Shown here: positions 42,438 through 53,020 of the stretch, in pieces | Numbering within the stretch: position 1 is the stretch's first letter | Layout: each line of letters begins with the position of its first letter | Assembly: GCA_030374765.1 (NCBI GenBank) | Contig: JARGXX010000008.1 | Span: 415,461-479,460, forward strand | Direction of reading: 5' to 3' | DNA: 64,000 nt | DNA from: Agarophyton chilense | Lineage: Eukaryota; Rhodophyta; Florideophyceae; Gracilariales; Gracilariaceae | Notes under the pieces: model-generated | Seen by the model: only the letters and a program-made list of their open reading frames with translations | What the model was told of the DNA's origin: nothing | Databases searched by the model: none | Program-made: the position numbers and the translations under genes

Positions 42438-43163
42438 TTTAAAGGTTATGATAACGAACAACCTGTAACGTAAAAATGAGAGTAATGTATCGAACAAACG
42501 GTAGCGTAACGTGGTAGCAGTTTTTTTTACCTGTCGATGTCGTTCTTGTGAGTTCAAGCAACTTGGTAAGCTCTTATGTAGAATTCTAGAGTATCTATGT
42601 AGCCTACCATGGTTCCAAATGCGGAAGCACTTCTAATCAGGTGAGCACCCTTTGAATTGCATGATATCCGCAAGGGCCGCACCCCAAACGAGATGCATGT
42701 GCGTCCAAAACGGCTTCGTAACCATCCCAAAGATGTGACAGCAACTGTAGGTCTTGATAATGGTAGTCACCAGAAGAAGGACTAAACAAGTCTGTAAAAG
42801 CACTCGCAACAATTTTTCATCTGCCTTGCAAACATCATAAGCTGTAACTGCCGTTCTTCCCACTGTCTGGGAGGCGATAAGAAACCTAGAAACAATAATT
42901 TGAACAAGATATGTGTCGATTACTTCCTCGATCGAATGAATAGAAGGAGAGAAAATGAGGAAGATTTGGACTCCAACGAAAGACATCCGCCGCGTAGAGT
43001 AGCACGAAGACTCGGAAGGATAGGCGTTCAAGACCTGCTTAACACTACACTCTAGGCGTCGCCGGACAGATCGACAAATAGACCTGGACCATTATTTCGA
43101 CAGGAAAAAGGTCCTCGCACGAGAGATTCTTTTGGAAATGAACTACCTAGCAGGGTCCGATCA
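42438..43163. other. no identified gene; expected position of the C2 5' LTR
   Basis: The C2 5' LTR should start at about 42,438 and extend rightward, but without a second copy its end is unknown. At 43,095-43,235 (+) an open frame with 'EILLEMNYLAGSDQWGNCF' looks protein-like and may belong to the zinc-finger remnant that follows in another frame. Confidence 0.3.
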
Positions 43164-43559
43164 GTGGGGAAACTGCTTTATTCCTCAACCGGATATCTAT
43201 CAGGTCGTCAGGATGTACAAAAGCACAACCTCAATTGCACCCGTCTACGATGCAATGTGGTGCATTGTCAATATATGACTTATAACCGGTGTGCAATGAA
43301 ACTCCATCTTGATACGCATTTTCCAATGTCGGCTCGCATGTATGTCTATTCTGCTTGCTCTAAACGGGTTGTACGCAACGCCCATTTCCAAAAGCACTAG
43401 AAGACCTGCACTGTTAAACAAAAATGGGATCGAGTTCGTCGGGAGCACGTGGAACGCGTACGGGAAGACAATGGCCGGAAGACAGATAGATACAGGGAGG
43501 CTCGGAAGCGCTGCCAGGCACGCAGAATGCAGGATGGCACACTTAAGAAGATAGTATGA
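43164..43559 (+). pseudogene. C2H2 zinc-finger protein remnant
   Basis: The frame reads Cys-X4-Cys-X12-His-X3-His ('CNVVHCQYMTYNRCAMKLHL' then DTH), a well-formed C2H2 finger. A second unit then has Ser-Ala-Cys and 'HFQKH', where the first Cys has become Tyr. After TAG at 43,398-43,400 the same frame continues with a strongly basic, charged stretch ('KQKWDRVRREHVERVRED') to TGA 43,557. C2H2 fingers bind nucleic acid. The finger plus degenerate Cys-X2-Cys layout recalls the intact ORF at 48,942-49,718, but the sequences are not close enough to call them copies. Confidence 0.5.
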
Positions 43560-43709
43560 CCTCGCCACAAGATTTCGGACAACCAATTACAATTCTTACT
43601 CCATTCACATGTTTTGCCGTCCTTTGAAGCGCCTGTTGCTCTTCTCTAATGGCAGCAGCCGGATCCTAAAAGGCCGTCCTTCCACAGATGGGAATTGTGA
43701 ACCCTCTCT

Positions 43710-44221
43710 ACTAGTGTCAATACGACGGATGGCCTCATGTGAGGTCAATTGGCTTCATATGAGGCCATTTTTATTTCTCTGTAATTAAGCAATAAATGCA
43801 ATCTACAAGCTCTGCATGGCTGGAACATATTGCTGAACACTCTTCCTTTGATGGCCTCAACATTTGATGTATGCATTACTAGATGGTTAGAAGAGATATT
43901 TCCTTTCGACATGTTTTCTCTGGATCGGTTGATGCCAAAAATATTTTGTTGTTGTTTTTTCTGCAATTACTTAAGTTGGCTACTCCAAAAGTATATCGTT
44001 TTAAAGAAGAGTATTAAAGCTCTGTTTGACTAGAATTGCGAGGCTTTTCGTCAACGATAAAGATGTATGGTTTTTATTTTTGTTTTCTTCCTTTCCGCTC
44101 TAAATTAGATAATTCATATCTTGAATGAATTTCAGTTACTTTTTTAAGAGAATTTTTTTGTCTCATATGAGGCCGAGTTGGCCTCTTCTGAGGTCAAACA
44201 CTCGGGCGTATAGACAATAGT
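43710..44221. mobile_element. 512-bp non-autonomous TIR element (MITE) with palindromic ends
   Basis: The left end reads ACTAGTGTCAATACGAC followed by two GGCCTCAT/GAGG-type palindromes (GGCCTCATGTGAGG and TTCATATGAGGCC). The right end, read inward on the other strand, is ACTATTGTCTATACGCCC followed by the same two palindrome types. The interior is AT-rich without a credible gene. The same terminal motif recurs at 45,621-45,655 and 46,953-46,991. No target-site duplication is evident. Confidence 0.65.
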
Positions 44222-45620
44222 ATCTAAATGATCAAGGCAACTGTTCGAAAATTATATTTTTTTGAAAGGTAGTCCTGTTTCATACAGAGCTCCAGAACGT
44301 TTTTTCAAAGTGCAAGCTCTGTTTTTGCACCAAAAAAGCCTGTTTTACACTAACATAGTAATTAGCCGGCTTATCAGTTAAATATATATTCCACATTGGT
44401 TTGTTCCTTTAGTCTTATTCTTTCACGTTACAAAAAGTCTTTAAATGAAGAGGTTTTTTTGAAAAGATGATTCGAAGTCTTTACTGCTTCGAGGACAAAA
44501 CTTGAAAAGAATCGGTTCAAAATAACTAAAAACCGGCACAAATGCTTACAGTTTGACCTCATGTTATGCCAATGGTCTTGTGGAGAAGTTTATAATCTCC
44601 ATAGGACCCTTTATGCCACCCATTCCCGCCACGTATTCTCATTGCCCTGTATAGATGTTTCGAACAAGAAACCCAAACATTCATACAAAATCTGAACTTG
44701 TGAAGTTGTCCATACCGAGAACGTTTTGGTTATCGCCGTTGTTGTAGAATGAATTGAACACACGACATGTCTTCTTCATCGTAGGTGCTTTAACGGTTAT
44801 GTATTTTTCAATTTCAGAACTGCGCTCAGCTGCCTTATGAACCAGTATAGGCGAGTCTAAGCCATGACAAATCTGCGATGATTTTCTTCTAATTACGGAG
44901 CTCCTTGTTCAATTATTGTGACCGACTAGTTCGGGAGTAAATAACTAAGAAAAAGGTCTCTTGGATCAGATCGGGTTTTCTGTGCGGATCTCATATCTTC
45001 CACATGGCTGTAGTGCTTTGGCTGAAAACCACTTTCCTCAGGTCAACAACTAGCCACGCGTCAACGGCAATGGGTACCCAACACAATGACCATCGTTTCT
45101 ATTTTTGTGAGAGAGAGTTGTTTTCCGTTATGGAAACATTTTAGAGGTATAACAACGTGCCACACTGGGGCAAATAGTAAATATTGCAATCATCGGACTG
45201 AACTCTGGCATACAAAGATACACTATTGCGCTTTCAATAAACTTGCACATAATGGTGCAAGAAAGATTCTGCGTAATACAAAAACACACACTCCCCATAC
45301 CATATGCCACCTGTCCTATCATTTGTGGCGATTAATACATAAGTCCAGGTGCAGCAATTACTACTACTCCATTCGAGTTTGCAGTTTGCAAAAGCGACCC
45401 GTTTTGCAGAATTTTGGGTACTTTCGTAACTGTTATCAGTGGATGCTTGAACAAATAAATAGTTTATGAAACATTTTACTACAAGGTGGCAAGCGAGGTC
45501 ACAGCTAAAGGGTTATTACGACAAAATATAGGATTATTTGACTGTTATTCTGCAAGGTAATGTATCGAGCCTAATAGCCGTGTCACAGCTACAAGCTTGG
45601 TAGACGTACTGTAGTGATAT
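44222..45620. other. no recognisable gene
   Basis: AT-rich DNA between two TIR elements. The plus-strand frame at 45,086-45,469 is His/Thr/Tyr-rich with no motif and no support. Confidence 0.35.
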
Positions 45621-46991
45621 CTACTGTCTACACGCCCGGCGGACTGGCCTCACATAATTTCTATTTTGAGAATAATTCCACTCGTTCCACAACACAATGT
45701 CTTTAATTCACAACCATTTTCAGGCTTCCTATCAACAGAAGTGTAGTGTGGAAGTCCAATTTCAATCCAGTTCCCTCCAAGCCCATACCAACTTGACATA
45801 ATATCGCTCACGCACAAAGTATGTTACGGAGTTACAAACGCTTTCTGGTGGTCATTATAGATTAAAAAAAACTTAGGAACGCATGTAAACCTGTATTTTT
45901 CTGTTTTTTCATCGTTTTCAGAGCCATTGAAAACGATCAATTGCCGTATATGTTCAAACTGATTTCGTGACATCGCCTTTCCGAGCTCCAGAGATTCGAT
46001 ATATTTATAAAACGTGTCTTAAGACAAAAGCGATCTACTATTTGAGAACTCAAAGCGCATCATTAACACCATGAAGCCGAGAAACTTCAAATTTTCACCT
46101 CCCGAAGTCTGCTTCAAGCCTTAGGTTCCCAGACGAAAGTTAGCATATCGAACATTTTTCCAAATGAGCTACAGGAAAGATTCACAGGTAGTAACCGTAT
46201 GGAGAGAGTCGCGAACGTGAATTAATAGCAAAGATAACTTCTTCAATAGGTACCGCGACGTTTAATTGACGCATTTTCACTGGACCATTCAGAGTCATGA
46301 ATAAATTTTCCGTTGTTCATTTCGTCTAATGAGCTTCCAAAAAGCTGTCCTTCGTGTTACTGTTTTTCACCGTAATATGGCTCAATGGATTCATTGAATG
46401 ACTTTGAGCGCCATCTGTGACTGTATGTTGTGATTCATTCTTCGAATTTTCATTATTAATAGCAGAACTATTTATCTCAACGTTTGAACTTGTGGCTTCT
46501 TGAGAAGTTTCCTGAACCGTGACATAATCGCTTCCTTACACATTGCAAAAATTGATATTTCATTCTTTCTTGCGACCAAGTGGCTCGCAATTTATCGTGG
46601 CAAAACTGATTCTCTGATTATTTTTGAAAAAAACGTCCATTTTTGAAAATTTTCCGCTGACCAGTTTCGTCTTTCTTCGCGTTATAAAGAAACGTTTACA
46701 GTCGCTTTCTGATGGGATGAGACGTGCGCAGGTGCGTACTCTGTCTCCCACTAAACGAGGGGTATTTATAGATCATGACATATGTGATAAATTATGAAAG
46801 AATGAAGAAAAGATTATGTTGATAACAGGTTTGGGAATATCGTTCGTGATCTTTGAGGTTGACGCCAGAGAAGAAAAGAGTGTTGACAACGTCTAGGCAT
46901 AAAAATTTAAGGAAATTGGCAAAATTTACAAAAACTTTCGATGTTGTAATTTTGGCCTCATATGAGGCCAGTGGTCGTATAGACACTAGTC
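45621..46991 (-). mobile_element. TIR DNA transposon with piggyBac-like transposase remnant
   Basis: The right terminus (read inward) is ACTAGTGTCTATACGACC, then the perfect palindrome GGCCTCATATGAGGCC (46,955-46,970). The left terminus at 45,623 is ACTGTCTACACGCCC, then TGGCCTCAC. These match each other and the MITE at 43,710-44,221. The minus strand inside encodes the transposase remnant, whose 3' part is cut off by the left terminus, so this looks like an internally deleted copy of a once autonomous element. Confidence 0.55.
45650..46003 (-). pseudogene. piggyBac-type transposase fragment
   Basis: The frame gives 'YIESLELGKAMSRNQFEHIR' and, after TAA at 45,824-45,826, 'CVSDIMSSWYGLGG', 'GLPHYTSVDRKPENGCELKT' and 'GTSGIILKIEI'. 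This order (Met-Ser-Arg-x-x-Phe block, Asp-x-x-Met-Ser-x-Trp block, Leu-Pro-His, Arg-Lys-Pro-x-x-x-Gly-x-Glu-x-Lys, Ser-Gly-Ile-x-Leu-x-x-Glu-Ile) is that of piggyBac/PGBD-like DDE transposases of protists. The frame then ends in TGA created by the terminal repeat (45,650-45,652), so the later catalytic acids are missing. A short frame at 46,751-46,560 (ATG 46,751) may be the N-terminus; I cannot join the pieces. Confidence 0.55.
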
Positions 46992-47120
46992 GTTTCCATG
47001 TTACTTAATCTATGAGAAGCTTGTATCCTGTATCTCAACTAGATGCCTCGGATTTCGTAGATTCGATTTTTCAAAATTATTTGAAACTATGTATTTAAGA
47101 TGGCTAAATGATACGATTTG

Positions 47121-47262
47121 GGGGTGACAGCTTGCAGATTTAGACTACCTCGGGGGTAACACTGTCTCTAGGGGGTCGTTTTTGGGGTTTTGCTTTAGCG
47201 GTTTTTGGGGTTGTTTGCACCTGTCACCCCCAGGGTGGTCTAATCCTGCAAGCAGTCACCCC
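47121..47262. repeat. 40-bp inverted repeat around a G-rich loop
   Basis: Arms 47,121-47,160 and 47,223-47,262 match at 33 of 40 positions (ggggtgac.gcttgcag... on one side and its complement on the other). The loop has ggggg, ttttggggttttg and ttttggggttg runs. Such G-tracts could form a quadruplex, and the arms a stable stem. It may be a foldback element or a structured RNA. No ORF. Confidence 0.75.
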
Positions 47263-48941
47263 GCGAATCGTGCATTCTCTCATTTAAGATTCTTACGAAA
47301 GACCCAATCCCATGGCGATAGAGGACAGGTTATGGAACTCCATATTTGGGTTTTTTTTAATGAATAGATGTGTAAATATTAGCGTTGTCGAGATCTGTTC
47401 TTACCTAAGCGATTCACCCCTAGATAAGAACAGGCCTGAAGCACTAGTAGTGAAATGAATCGGTTACACAATTTTGTATCGGCTAATACGATGATGAACT
47501 GTGTCGTGAATCTGGAATGATCATTCGAGACGTCAGTGAATCATGGAGGGCATTTTGTTGTTGTCACCAGCAGATAAAAGTCATAAAGAGTCGCGACGGC
47601 ACCTCCAGCGGTGTACCTTGGGTCACCACACGGTGTGGGCAACCAAAGTCAGTCGGTTATCACCTCAAGGTGCTTTTTGTGTGGGCCATGCATTTAGAGT
47701 TCAAACTCCAACCCAGCCGTTCTCCCCCCCTGTTTACTACAAACGGGCACAAACGCCCATGGATGATTGTGAACGCTAGTAATACCTTGGGCATCTGAGA
47801 TAGAGTCATATAATTATAAGCTGTTGACTAAGACAGTTATGAACGGGCACCAACGTCCATTGCTGATTCTTGACAGAGTGTTGGTCCATCACAGCTCTGC
47901 TCGAGTCACTCTCGCACAGTAACACATAGAATGGACGCCAAGAAACTCCGCTCTGCTGCAGATGCCCCCAGACCATTTCTCTCTCTCAGAAATCTGGTAT
48001 TCTTTTATGTCTTCAACTTACGTCTTGTAGGTTGTAGCTGGTAAAGACCTGTTTTGAATCATCACCACCCAGGTCTGTATGGTACCCAAATGCATCTTTC
48101 CGTACCCTCCACGAGAGCCCAATGGATTGCAGCTGCTGGTTTGGTCGCCTTGAGCTCAAGGTGAGTCAACAACCAGCCTTAGGGAAAGGGAACAGTGCAT
48201 TGTTACATTAACTCAGCCTTGGATCGAGTAAAAGGAAGAGAGGACGGATAGATAAGAAGAACACCAAGACTTGCGATAGGTCATCGTGTTTAAAGGTGTT
48301 TTCATCCTTCGACGACAGCCCCATGAAATGACGGACGATTGCCCGAATTGTGTACAACGGAACAAACGGTAACGAACGTTTTTCTCTGGGACGCATTAGT
48401 TTTCTGAGCTCCCCCATCAATTCATGGCGTAGATGCAACGATTTATCAGCAGGTCAGAAAAAAATGTCTGAGCAAAACTACGAGTCGTTTATCTGGTTGT
48501 GGTACTCTTGGATCTGATCACTACATAAAAAGCCACCTTTTAATTCGTGACAATTCTAATTGTAAATAGACAAAGTCGGATTAAATCCGAACACACTGCG
48601 AAAAATTGACGAACAATAGATGTACAGGCATAAAAAACTTTGACTATACTTTAAACATCAAGTGATAACAAATCAGCAAATTTTACTGCTCGTGTAGCGA
48701 GTTCGTAAATACATTTCCATCTTTTCACCGCGATCATAAGACCTGCGTTGAGAACAAGATACTGCAAAAACACCTTTGACTTGAAACAGACAAAACAAAA
48801 AGCTTTTCATACAAGAAACAGCATATGTAAAATGCCAAACTGTTCAACGAATTGATTTTGGGTTCAACTTCATAAATACAGATAAAGAATTCGGTACCTA
48901 GCTCAACAAAGTGTCCCAAAGAAGAATCGGCTTTCACAGTT
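47263..48941. other. no identified gene; a spaced direct repeat
   Basis: 47,743-47,774 (acgggcacaaacgcccatgg...) is repeated imperfectly at 47,843-47,874, exactly 100 bases on. Other open frames (47,517-47,798 plus; 48,438-48,208 minus) have no recognisable domain. Confidence 0.4.
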
Positions 48942-49718
48942 TTGCCTAGCTACAGCATCAAAACTATTCTCTCGATGGACAGACAGAATCAAAATCAACA
49001 GGATGAAATCCGATTTGGAAATAAGCGGTCTCGGGAAACTGCCAGTTGGACGTCTTCATGCTCCAGCGAAAGTCTCTCTACGAATATTGTCACGAGCCCA
49101 CGTAAAGTCACCCGAAGACCTGTCGCCAAACGTGCGCGTCGCTTGGGAGAGGAAATATCTTTGCTTCAGCAAACCGATGAAGGACAGTCTCCGATGCCAG
49201 GCCCATCTGGGGAGCTCTCGGGGAACAAAATAAATGACCAGGTCGCCTCGGCAGGTCCCAGTGGTGCATCTGGTGAGCAAGGTGCAGCAGGCCCAAGCAG
49301 TATTTTGCAGGCTGCGAGGGGTGGCGTGGTCCAAGATAGAGCGGAGCCAAACACAAAGAGCCTAAGTGCGCCAGTGCTAACCTGTATGCGCTGCGGATAC
49401 ACAACGACCGGACTCTTCGACTTACTGCGACACCAAGGAATGCACTTGCCGGAACAAACTAGAGGATGTCAGTGTGGGCAGTGCGAGAATGAGATCATGG
49501 TAGAGCGATACTTGAGAACTCATATGCAGACAATGAATGCTAACAAGATAACGTCTCAATGCAAAAGGTGCGAGCAAACATTTCAAACATATTCCAGCTT
49601 ACGAGCGCACCAAAGAAAATACTGCTCGTGGCGACGTAGCCGTTTCGAGCTTGTTTTCGCCATGTTGGACGGAGACGAAGGAGAACACCAGGTCCCGTCG
49701 CCTAGAACGCCACAGTAA
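48942..49718 (+). CDS. C2H2-type zinc-finger protein, intact ORF
   Basis: Up to 258 residues from 48,942, or 247 from the in-frame Met at 48,975 ('MDRQNQNQQDEIRF'), which I prefer as the first residue of a charged N-terminus. Residues 1-65 are Ser/Arg-rich with basic clusters ('RKVTRRPVAKRARR'), a likely nuclear-localisation signal. A Gly/Pro/Ser-rich low-complexity stretch follows ('SGASGEQGAAGPSS'). The C-terminal third has one canonical finger, 'CMRCGYTTTGLFDLLRHQGM' plus His; a second Cys-X2-Cys unit with a single His; and a third Cys-X2-Cys-X12-His-X4-Cys finger ('CKRCEQTFQTYSSLRAHQRK' then Tyr-Cys). Arg/Trp-rich residues follow. It could be a DNA-binding regulator or the nucleic-acid-binding N-terminal part of a transposon protein; no polymerase follows within 700 bp. 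Confidence 0.6.
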   Translation: MPSYSIKTILSMDRQNQNQQDEIRFGNKRSRETASWTSSCSSESLSTNIVTSPRKVTRRPVAKRARRLGEEISLLQQTDEGQSPMPGPSGELSGNKINDQVASAGPSGASGEQGAAGPSSILQAARGGVVQDRAEPNTKSLSAPVLTCMRCGYTTTGLFDLLRHQGMHLPEQTRGCQCGQCENEIMVERYLRTHMQTMNANKITSQCKRCEQTFQTYSSLRAHQRKYCSWRRSRFELVFAMLDGDEGEHQVPSPRTPQ

Positions 49719-50455
49719 GTAGCAGTAGTAGAGTGTAGGTGGCGTCCTAGACTGTTCCGCGAATATGAGTATGTAGTTTCGCGTAACCGTAGTATAACTA
49801 AACTAACCAACGACCAACTGAACTACGTAGATAGAGATAGTAGTGCGGTATTTCTCGGTAACTGTCAAAGAGCCCTATCATACTCTGCTAAAATTTCTAA
49901 AATGGCAAATTCCGCGCATTTCTCTGACAATGCGGAGATTGGGGAGGGTTTCGGACGTGTGGTGCTCACTCGTCATGGACGTGTGCTATGTTGCAAGATC
50001 TTTTTGATTAAGATTCGTTCTTAGTTCTCATTTTCGCTACCAGATACTGCAAGAACGGGCCTCAGTCAGAAGGCCTAATGTAGCAGAAAAGAAAAAAAGC
50101 AAAGCGAGTGTAGCAGGAATAAATATGTGAAAAAACTCGAAACCTTTTGAAACATTACTTATTTCCTTCTCTGACATAGGCTCTGTAGATCTTTATGGTT
50201 TGGAGATGTAGGGGACACAGAGCAGGCACAAGCCCATCACAAGTTGCTGCACGACAAGGTAGAACCTTACGCGTTCAGCGTTCAGTGAGTCCCAGAGTCG
50301 CCGGGTAGATCTATCGGTCCGCCATTCTAGATCCAAATTAAAACTACTTTACTGTGTGCTTTGAAACGCCCATTGCTGGGCTCGACATGATGTCTTTAAA
50401 AGTGGCATTTCTTATCCTACTTTGAACTTCAAAAATAATTGTGTAACCCAAAGCT
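49719..50455. other. intergenic, nothing recognised
   Basis: No open frame of note between the zinc-finger ORF and the methyltransferase stop codon. The two genes converge here. Confidence 0.4.
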
Positions 50456-51304
50456 TTAAGACTTCTTAAACGTCAGGTAAAGAGCATTATCAGCTCCGTA
50501 GTATTTGTCAATCTTCTTCTTGACGATTTTGCATCCAACCTGCTCCAACACCTTTTCGTATTTCTTTTCCATTCTCTCATATGTATTTAGGCGAAATGTT
50601 AATAACGCCATTCCGTCTTTGCGGAGGTGCCCCAAAACTGTGGCCAAAGCCTCAGGGTGATCAGAACCGTCTACGAACACCCCAATGGCCATGACATAAT
50701 CAGCACTTTGGTCCTTCACCGGAACTTCACCCAAGAGATCACCGACAAATAACTCGTCGTAAACGTTCTTGCTTCGAGCCTGTTCAAGCATGCCTTTGCT
50801 GAAATCATATCCAAGCAATCTAATACGCAAGTTCTGTTCGTCCACGAGCTTTCGAAGCACGCCCCCAGGTCCTCCAGTACCACACCCCGCATCCACCACA
50901 ACGGGAACATGTCCTGCGATGCGATTGGCTTTGAGAATTTCCCACATCATCTCTGCTCCAATTTTCCAACAGTGAATGGGCTCTACCCACATATCTGCTT
51001 CGTAATTGGGGCCCCAAGTATCGTACGTTTCTTTCTTCTCTTCTTGCGGAACGACGGAAATGGAAATATTATGCCTTTCACTGACACTGCGGTTATGAGC
51101 TGAAGTATCGGCCATGTCAGACAAAGCAGTGCAAAAACTTGACACTCGACTGCGCTTCGACGCACAGATAGCTGGAAAGACTGGGATTGTACTCTCGCTT
51201 TTAAGTTCAATAACTTTCGGTAGAACTCCTCTCGTTCGACAAAAAAACCGTCGAACCAGCCTAGTTGCTTCACTATCTTCCGGTAGCACTCTCGTTGGAC
51301 TCAC
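50456..51304 (-). CDS. class I SAM-dependent methyltransferase, METTL27/WBSCR27-like
   Basis: 282 residues, uninterrupted and intronless. It would transfer a methyl group from S-adenosylmethionine; the substrate is unknown. The family entry block 'YDTWGPNYEADMW' (residues 93-105) is followed by motif I 'VVVDAGCGTGGPGG' (about 134-147), the SAM-binding glycine loop, then 'RLLGYDFSKGMLEQAR' (about 161-176) with the acidic ribose-binding Asp, 'ELFVGDLLGEVP', 'ADYVMAIGVFVDG' and the C-terminal strand pair. METTL27 relatives are usually about 200-250 residues. The extra 63 N-terminal residues before Met64 (51,115) are rich in Arg and Ser with few acids, as in an organelle transit peptide, so the upstream Met may give an organellar form and Met64 a cytosolic one. 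This is the only clearly functional cellular gene here. Confidence 0.88.
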   Translation of the reverse strand: MSPTRVLPEDSEATRLVRRFFCRTRGVLPKVIELKSESTIPVFPAICASKRSRVSSFCTALSDMADTSAHNRSVSERHNISISVVPQEEKKETYDTWGPNYEADMWVEPIHCWKIGAEMMWEILKANRIAGHVPVVVDAGCGTGGPGGVLRKLVDEQNLRIRLLGYDFSKGMLEQARSKNVYDELFVGDLLGEVPVKDQSADYVMAIGVFVDGSDHPEALATVLGHLRKDGMALLTFRLNTYERMEKKYEKVLEQVGCKIVKKKIDKYYGADNALYLTFKKS

Positions 51305-52611
51305 AAGACATATCGAAATCCAAGGTGTCAGTCAAATCAGCGTGGTTGCTTTTCATATCATAAAAACCTGCAGAAACGAACGGCGGAAGAAACACAATCA
51401 AGAAGCCGAAATCAGGACTTTGTCCGGGTCCACTCAATATCAATGGAATATAAGCTTGTGATTTCGAGACCATTTTTCCTCACTCACCAGTTGTGAGCAT
51501 AGTCTATCTTGTCTCCTAATTGGCCATGCGGTCGATTCCCCTAATACCCTTGACATGATTCAGCAATAACAAATAATCAAGAGAGATTCATGCGCGTTTA
51601 TCAGAGTCTAGTGTCGAGAGAATGTCCTGAAAGAAATCAAACTCGTGATTTTTCAACTCTATGTTTTTCGTTCTAATCCAATCGTTTGCGCGTCTCTAGC
51701 TCTGCTTGATTGTGATTTTCGAAGTGTTCTAAAACCCTTAAACCTCTGTCAGCCGCCCTGTTCTACAGCTGAGCAGATACGCTCTCATGCGCTGCTAGCA
51801 AGCGCAGTATACATCTCCCAGCTTTGTTCAGCCGTACAGGTCAAGTTGATGGCACGTGAGTGGTTTGTGTGTACCTGAAGAAGCTAGGAGATTCGGGCAT
51901 GAGCTCCATACCAGTCATTGGCAGCACTCGCTCAACCAGAAGCAACCAGTTGTTCTCGTGGGTCAGCTATAACCCATTGCAAATTTTACAACTTTACCTT
52001 TCAAGTCTCACAAGGAAGTTTGGTCTCAAGTAAGAAAGTGAGTGGCCAAGACTGTGGCGCAAACTGAGAACGGCGCAGCAGTGCGTTTGAAACGTGTCAA
52101 TGTACGCGGCGTACAATATGGTGGAGCGCCAGATGTGGCGTAGCCACAGTAGAATACGGCGGCGCCGCGGATTCGGCGTAGACGGTGTAGAGGACGGTGG
52201 AGTAGATGATGATGCTGAAGAAGACCTTTAAAGTTTTCATTGATGATGGTAATGATGATGAAAGAGGAATACGAGCAAGTGTCTCGTTTCAGTCTATAAT
52301 ACTCTTCTGTAGACTACGAAAGTTGTAAAGCAAACTATCTGTTCACAATTGTATCGTTAATACCTACAGTTAGAGTTAAATAATTACAAATAACTCTGTC
52401 GTCAGCAAGATTGTAGATAATCTTATATCAAACTACCGCCGCATTAGCGATTCTTGAGTTCGCACTTTTAACGAGAGACGTAAATTCTTTAAAATTTGTA
52501 ATCCCTACAGTATTTACTACATTTGCACTTTTTTGCAAACTAAGTTTTCCAAGATTCTTCGCGAATCACTAGCTGTTTTCGTTTGTGCTAACATCGATTC
52601 ATTTGATAGAC
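51305..52611. other. no identified gene
   Basis: Upstream region of the methyltransferase, then AT-rich DNA. At 52,090-52,215 the sequence is GC-rich with ggcgta and ggtgta words. The part left of 52,612 is where the LTR of the copia relic C3 should lie; I cannot delimit it. Confidence 0.35.
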
Positions 52612-53020
52612 CTAATCAAAAACTTGGTTGGATTTCTCTTTGGTGAAACCATCAGCTGGGTTGTTTTCAGACACAACAAATCCGACGTCTGAAATTTCAT
52701 TTCTTTTTTGAGCTTCTCGTGCAGCAGAAATGTCATTTTGTATAAATTTTCTTGCTGTAGACGAAGCTCTCTTTATTATATCAAAAAGACTTTTAAAATC
52801 AATAAACATTCTCATTGGAAAAGTATTCTAAAGAATATATCCCAAATCTAATTTTAGAGTGTATTAAAAATCATATGCGTCTGAAAAAGCATGAAACTCA
52901 CCACAAAGTACTGTTTATATAACACATAGGCTCTTATAGCTCTTACATCGAATGGTGGTGCATCTGTTGATGCAATCAGACAACGATATAAGGTAACCAA
53001 GCTTAGAAGTATTGTTTCAT
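52612..53020 (-). pseudogene. copia RNase H relic (C3)
   Basis: The minus strand gives 'SKLGYLISLSD' near 53,015-52,980, then 'RMFIDFKSLFDIIKRASS' and 'NDISAAREAQKRNEISDVGF', and finally 'SENNPADGFTKEK' (52,650-52,620). The last is the hallmark C-terminal block of copia RNase H (Asn-Pro-Ala-Asp-x-x-Thr-Lys), and the middle block is its usual partner (Leu-Phe-Asp...Asp-Ile...Arg-Glu). Stops and a frame change interrupt it and nothing upstream of RNase H remains. It differs from C1 ('GDANPADALTKRN') and represents a third copia lineage. Confidence 0.72.
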
